The position numbers and the translations under genes were made by a program. This document shows positions 62,391-64,000 of a DNA stretch of 64,000 nucleotides, piece by piece. The notes beneath the pieces are model-generated. The model made no database searches. It saw only the letters and a list, made by a program, of their open reading frames with translations, and was not told the DNA's origin. Position 1 is the first letter of the stretch, and each line of letters opens with the position of its first letter. Source of the DNA: Natronorubrum aibiense (GTDB lineage Archaea > Halobacteriota > Halobacteria > Halobacteriales > Natrialbaceae); assembly GCF_009392895.1 (NCBI RefSeq), contig NZ_CP045488.1:2790001-2854000 (forward strand). The letters are read 5' to 3'.

Positions 62391-64000
62391 ATGACATCGG
62401 CAGAGATAATCGAGCCGCTCGGCCACCACGAACTCCTGCTCGTCATCGTCCAGTTTACGGTGTTGCTGTTCGTCGCCCGGGCGCTCGGCGAGACGTTCCG
62501 GGCACTCGGCCAACCGGCGGTCGTCGGCGAACTCCTCGCGGGCGTCGTCCTCGGGCCGTCGATCCTCGGGCTGGTCGCCCCCGGCATCTACGAGTCGCTG
62601 TTTCTGGTGTCCGAAGCGCAGTTTCACTTACTCGAAGTGATCTCGTGGCTCGGGCTGATCATGCTGTTGATCGTCACCGGCCTCGAGACGGACATCGACC
62701 TCATCGTCAGCAAGGGCCGGACAGCGCTCATCCTGTCGCTCGGGGGGATCATCGTCCCGTTCGCGACCGGCTTCGCGCTGGGCTGGGTGTTGCCGTCGGC
62801 GTTCATCGCCGCGCCCGAGGAACGAATCGTCTTCAGCCTGTTTCTCGCGACCGCGATGAGTATCTCCGCGATTCCGGTCATCGCGAAGGTGCTCATCGAA
62901 CTCGACGTCGTTCGTCGCGACATCGGCCAGTTGATCCTCGCGGCGGGAATGGTCGACGATACAATCGGCTGGATCCTGCTGGCGACGGTCGCCGGACTGG
63001 CTCGAACCGGCGTGTTCGACGTCGGCTCGGCCGTCACGACGGTGCTTTCGGTGATCGCCTTCCTCGGAATCGCGTTCACCATCGGTCGACGGCTCACGTT
63101 CGAACTCGTCCGCTGGGTCGACAACGCCTTCGGGAGCGACGTCGCGTTGCTGTCGACGCTCATGCTGCTGGCTCTCGCCGCGGGCGCGGTCACGCAGTAC
63201 ATGGGACTCGAGGCGATCCTCGGCGCGTTCGTCGTCGGCGTCCTGGTCAGTCAGGTCAAGCGGTTCGACTACGATCTCCGGCACACGTTCGAGACGATCA
63301 CGCTCTCGATCTTCGCGCCGATCTTCTTCGCGATCGCGGGCCTCCGGATGGACGTCGCGGGCCTGTTCGATCCGACGGTCTTTACCGTCGGACTCGTCGT
63401 CCTCGCCGTGGCCTGTTTCGGAAAGTTCGCCGGCATCATGGGTGTCGCTCCGATCGCCGGCCTCTCACGGTGGGAGGGGATCACGATCGGCGGCGGGATG
63501 AACGCGCGCGGGGCGATGGAGATCATCGTCGCGACGATCGGCCTCGGTGCCGGCATCCTGACGGTCGAGATGTACAGCATCATCGTCGCCATCGCCATCG
63601 TCACGTCCCTGATGGCACCGGCGATCATGCGGTGGTCGATCCCGAAAATCGAGATGAGTCCCGACGAGCGGGAGCGAATCGATCGGGAGGCCTACCGTCA
63701 GGAGAGTTTCGTCGAGAACCTCACGCGCGTCCTGTTGCCGACTCGCGGCGGCGCCGACACCCAGTATGCGGCGCGGTTGCTCGGCCCGCTGCTCCGGGAC
63801 CGAGAGATCGAACTCGACGTGCTCTGTGTGAGCGAGTCGGGTGCGGAGTCTGGGAACGACGTCGCCGGGGCCGCGACGCGACTCCGACGCGGACTGGTCT
63901 CGTGGCTGCGCCCAACTGTTCGATCGTCGAACACGGCCGTCGTCGCCGACGAGACCGAGCGGATCTTCGACCTCGTCGAGGCTAACCTCGGAGAAGGGAC
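62391..64000 (+). CDS. CPA2-type cation:proton antiporter, C-terminus outside window
   Basis: An open frame from ATG 62391 to the window end, at least 536 residues. After a first helix (LLLVIVQFTVLLFVARALGE), GQPAVVGELLAGVVLGPSILGLVAPG is the CPA2/KefB signature. About 12 helices follow (LGLIMLLIVTGLETD, SAIPVIAKVLIELD, GMVDDTIGWILLA with an acidic pair, FFAIAGLRMDV, NARGAMEIIVATIGLG). From about residue 420 begins a soluble part resembling a universal-stress-type domain (VENLTRVLLPTRGGADTQYAARLL). Likely Na+/H+ or K+/H+ exchange. Confidence 0.9.
   Translation, partial: MTSAEIIEPLGHHELLLVIVQFTVLLFVARALGETFRALGQPAVVGELLAGVVLGPSILGLVAPGIYESLFLVSEAQFHLLEVISWLGLIMLLIVTGLETDIDLIVSKGRTALILSLGGIIVPFATGFALGWVLPSAFIAAPEERIVFSLFLATAMSISAIPVIAKVLIELDVVRRDIGQLILAAGMVDDTIGWILLATVAGLARTGVFDVGSAVTTVLSVIAFLGIAFTIGRRLTFELVRWVDNAFGSDVALLSTLMLLALAAGAVTQYMGLEAILGAFVVGVLVSQVKRFDYDLRHTFETITLSIFAPIFFAIAGLRMDVAGLFDPTVFTVGLVVLAVACFGKFAGIMGVAPIAGLSRWEGITIGGGMNARGAMEIIVATIGLGAGILTVEMYSIIVAIAIVTSLMAPAIMRWSIPKIEMSPDERERIDREAYRQESFVENLTRVLLPTRGGADTQYAARLLGPLLRDREIELDVLCVSESGAESGNDVAGAATRLRRGLVSWLRPTVRSSNTAVVADETERIFDLVEANLGEG

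Overview
The window is a gene-dense stretch of a haloarchaeal chromosome (class Halobacteria; the protein set looks most like the Natrialba/Haloterrigena/Natrinema group, an impression rather than a database result). The evidence is high GC, strongly acidic proteins, leaderless genes with a TATA-like box about 27 bases before the start codon, Tat (twin-arginine) lipoprotein signals, and haloarchaeal families such as DpsA, HalOD1, bat-type HTH, ADP-forming acetyl-CoA synthetase and archaeal methionine adenosyltransferase. About 60 protein genes and one tRNA are supported. No rRNA, CRISPR array, intact transposon or prophage is visible.

Layout. 1-9.1 kb: small zinc-ribbon proteins, an MFS transporter, a HAD phosphatase, a TraB-family membrane protein overlapping a site-2-protease-like gene, purM and a UspA protein. 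9.1-15.4 kb: macro-domain protein, a 55-aa protein behind a DtxR-like operator, ferritin-like dpsA, a GapN-like aldehyde dehydrogenase, a lipoprotein gene broken by one in-frame TGA, and a YihY/BrkB membrane protein. 15.5-18.9 kb: a zinc-type ABC operon (His-rich binding protein, ATPase, permease) behind a perfect 14-bp inverted repeat, then a frameshifted small membrane-protein gene. 19.1-24.3 kb: ADP-forming acetyl-CoA synthetase with a phosphotransacetylase-like partner, a PRC-barrel protein and an RCK-DHH phosphoesterase. 24.4-31.3 kb: tRNA-Lys(CTT) with a decayed copy of its 3' end, an exported beta-helix protein, HalOD1, mobB, and an oxyanion ABC binding protein and permease without an ATPase.

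31.4-46.5 kb: enoyl-CoA hydratase, PRC-barrel protein, a TIM-barrel glycosidase-like protein, pyrBI, a KaiC-like protein without a P-loop, FKBP isomerase, CYTH/CyaB protein, methionine adenosyltransferase, amphi-Trp protein, MFS, thiI and cysteine synthase. 46.6-64 kb: an internally deleted HemAT remnant, two thioredoxin-fold genes, aconitase, a tandem pair of Tat-exported paralogues sharing a dyad and leader hairpin, folA-thyA, a divergent exonuclease/helicase pair resembling Bacillus MrfB/MrfA, purD, and the start of a CPA2 antiporter cut by the window end.

The most unusual material is non-coding or broken: a family of hairpin-shaped intergenic elements with partly covarying stems (near 2.4, 4.8, 33.1, 45.3 and 52.8 kb), candidate metal and oxyanion operators, the duplicated secreted gene with its conserved control region, and three decaying genes. 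The strongest candidate for a functional system is the helicase/exonuclease operon divergent from the thymidylate genes.
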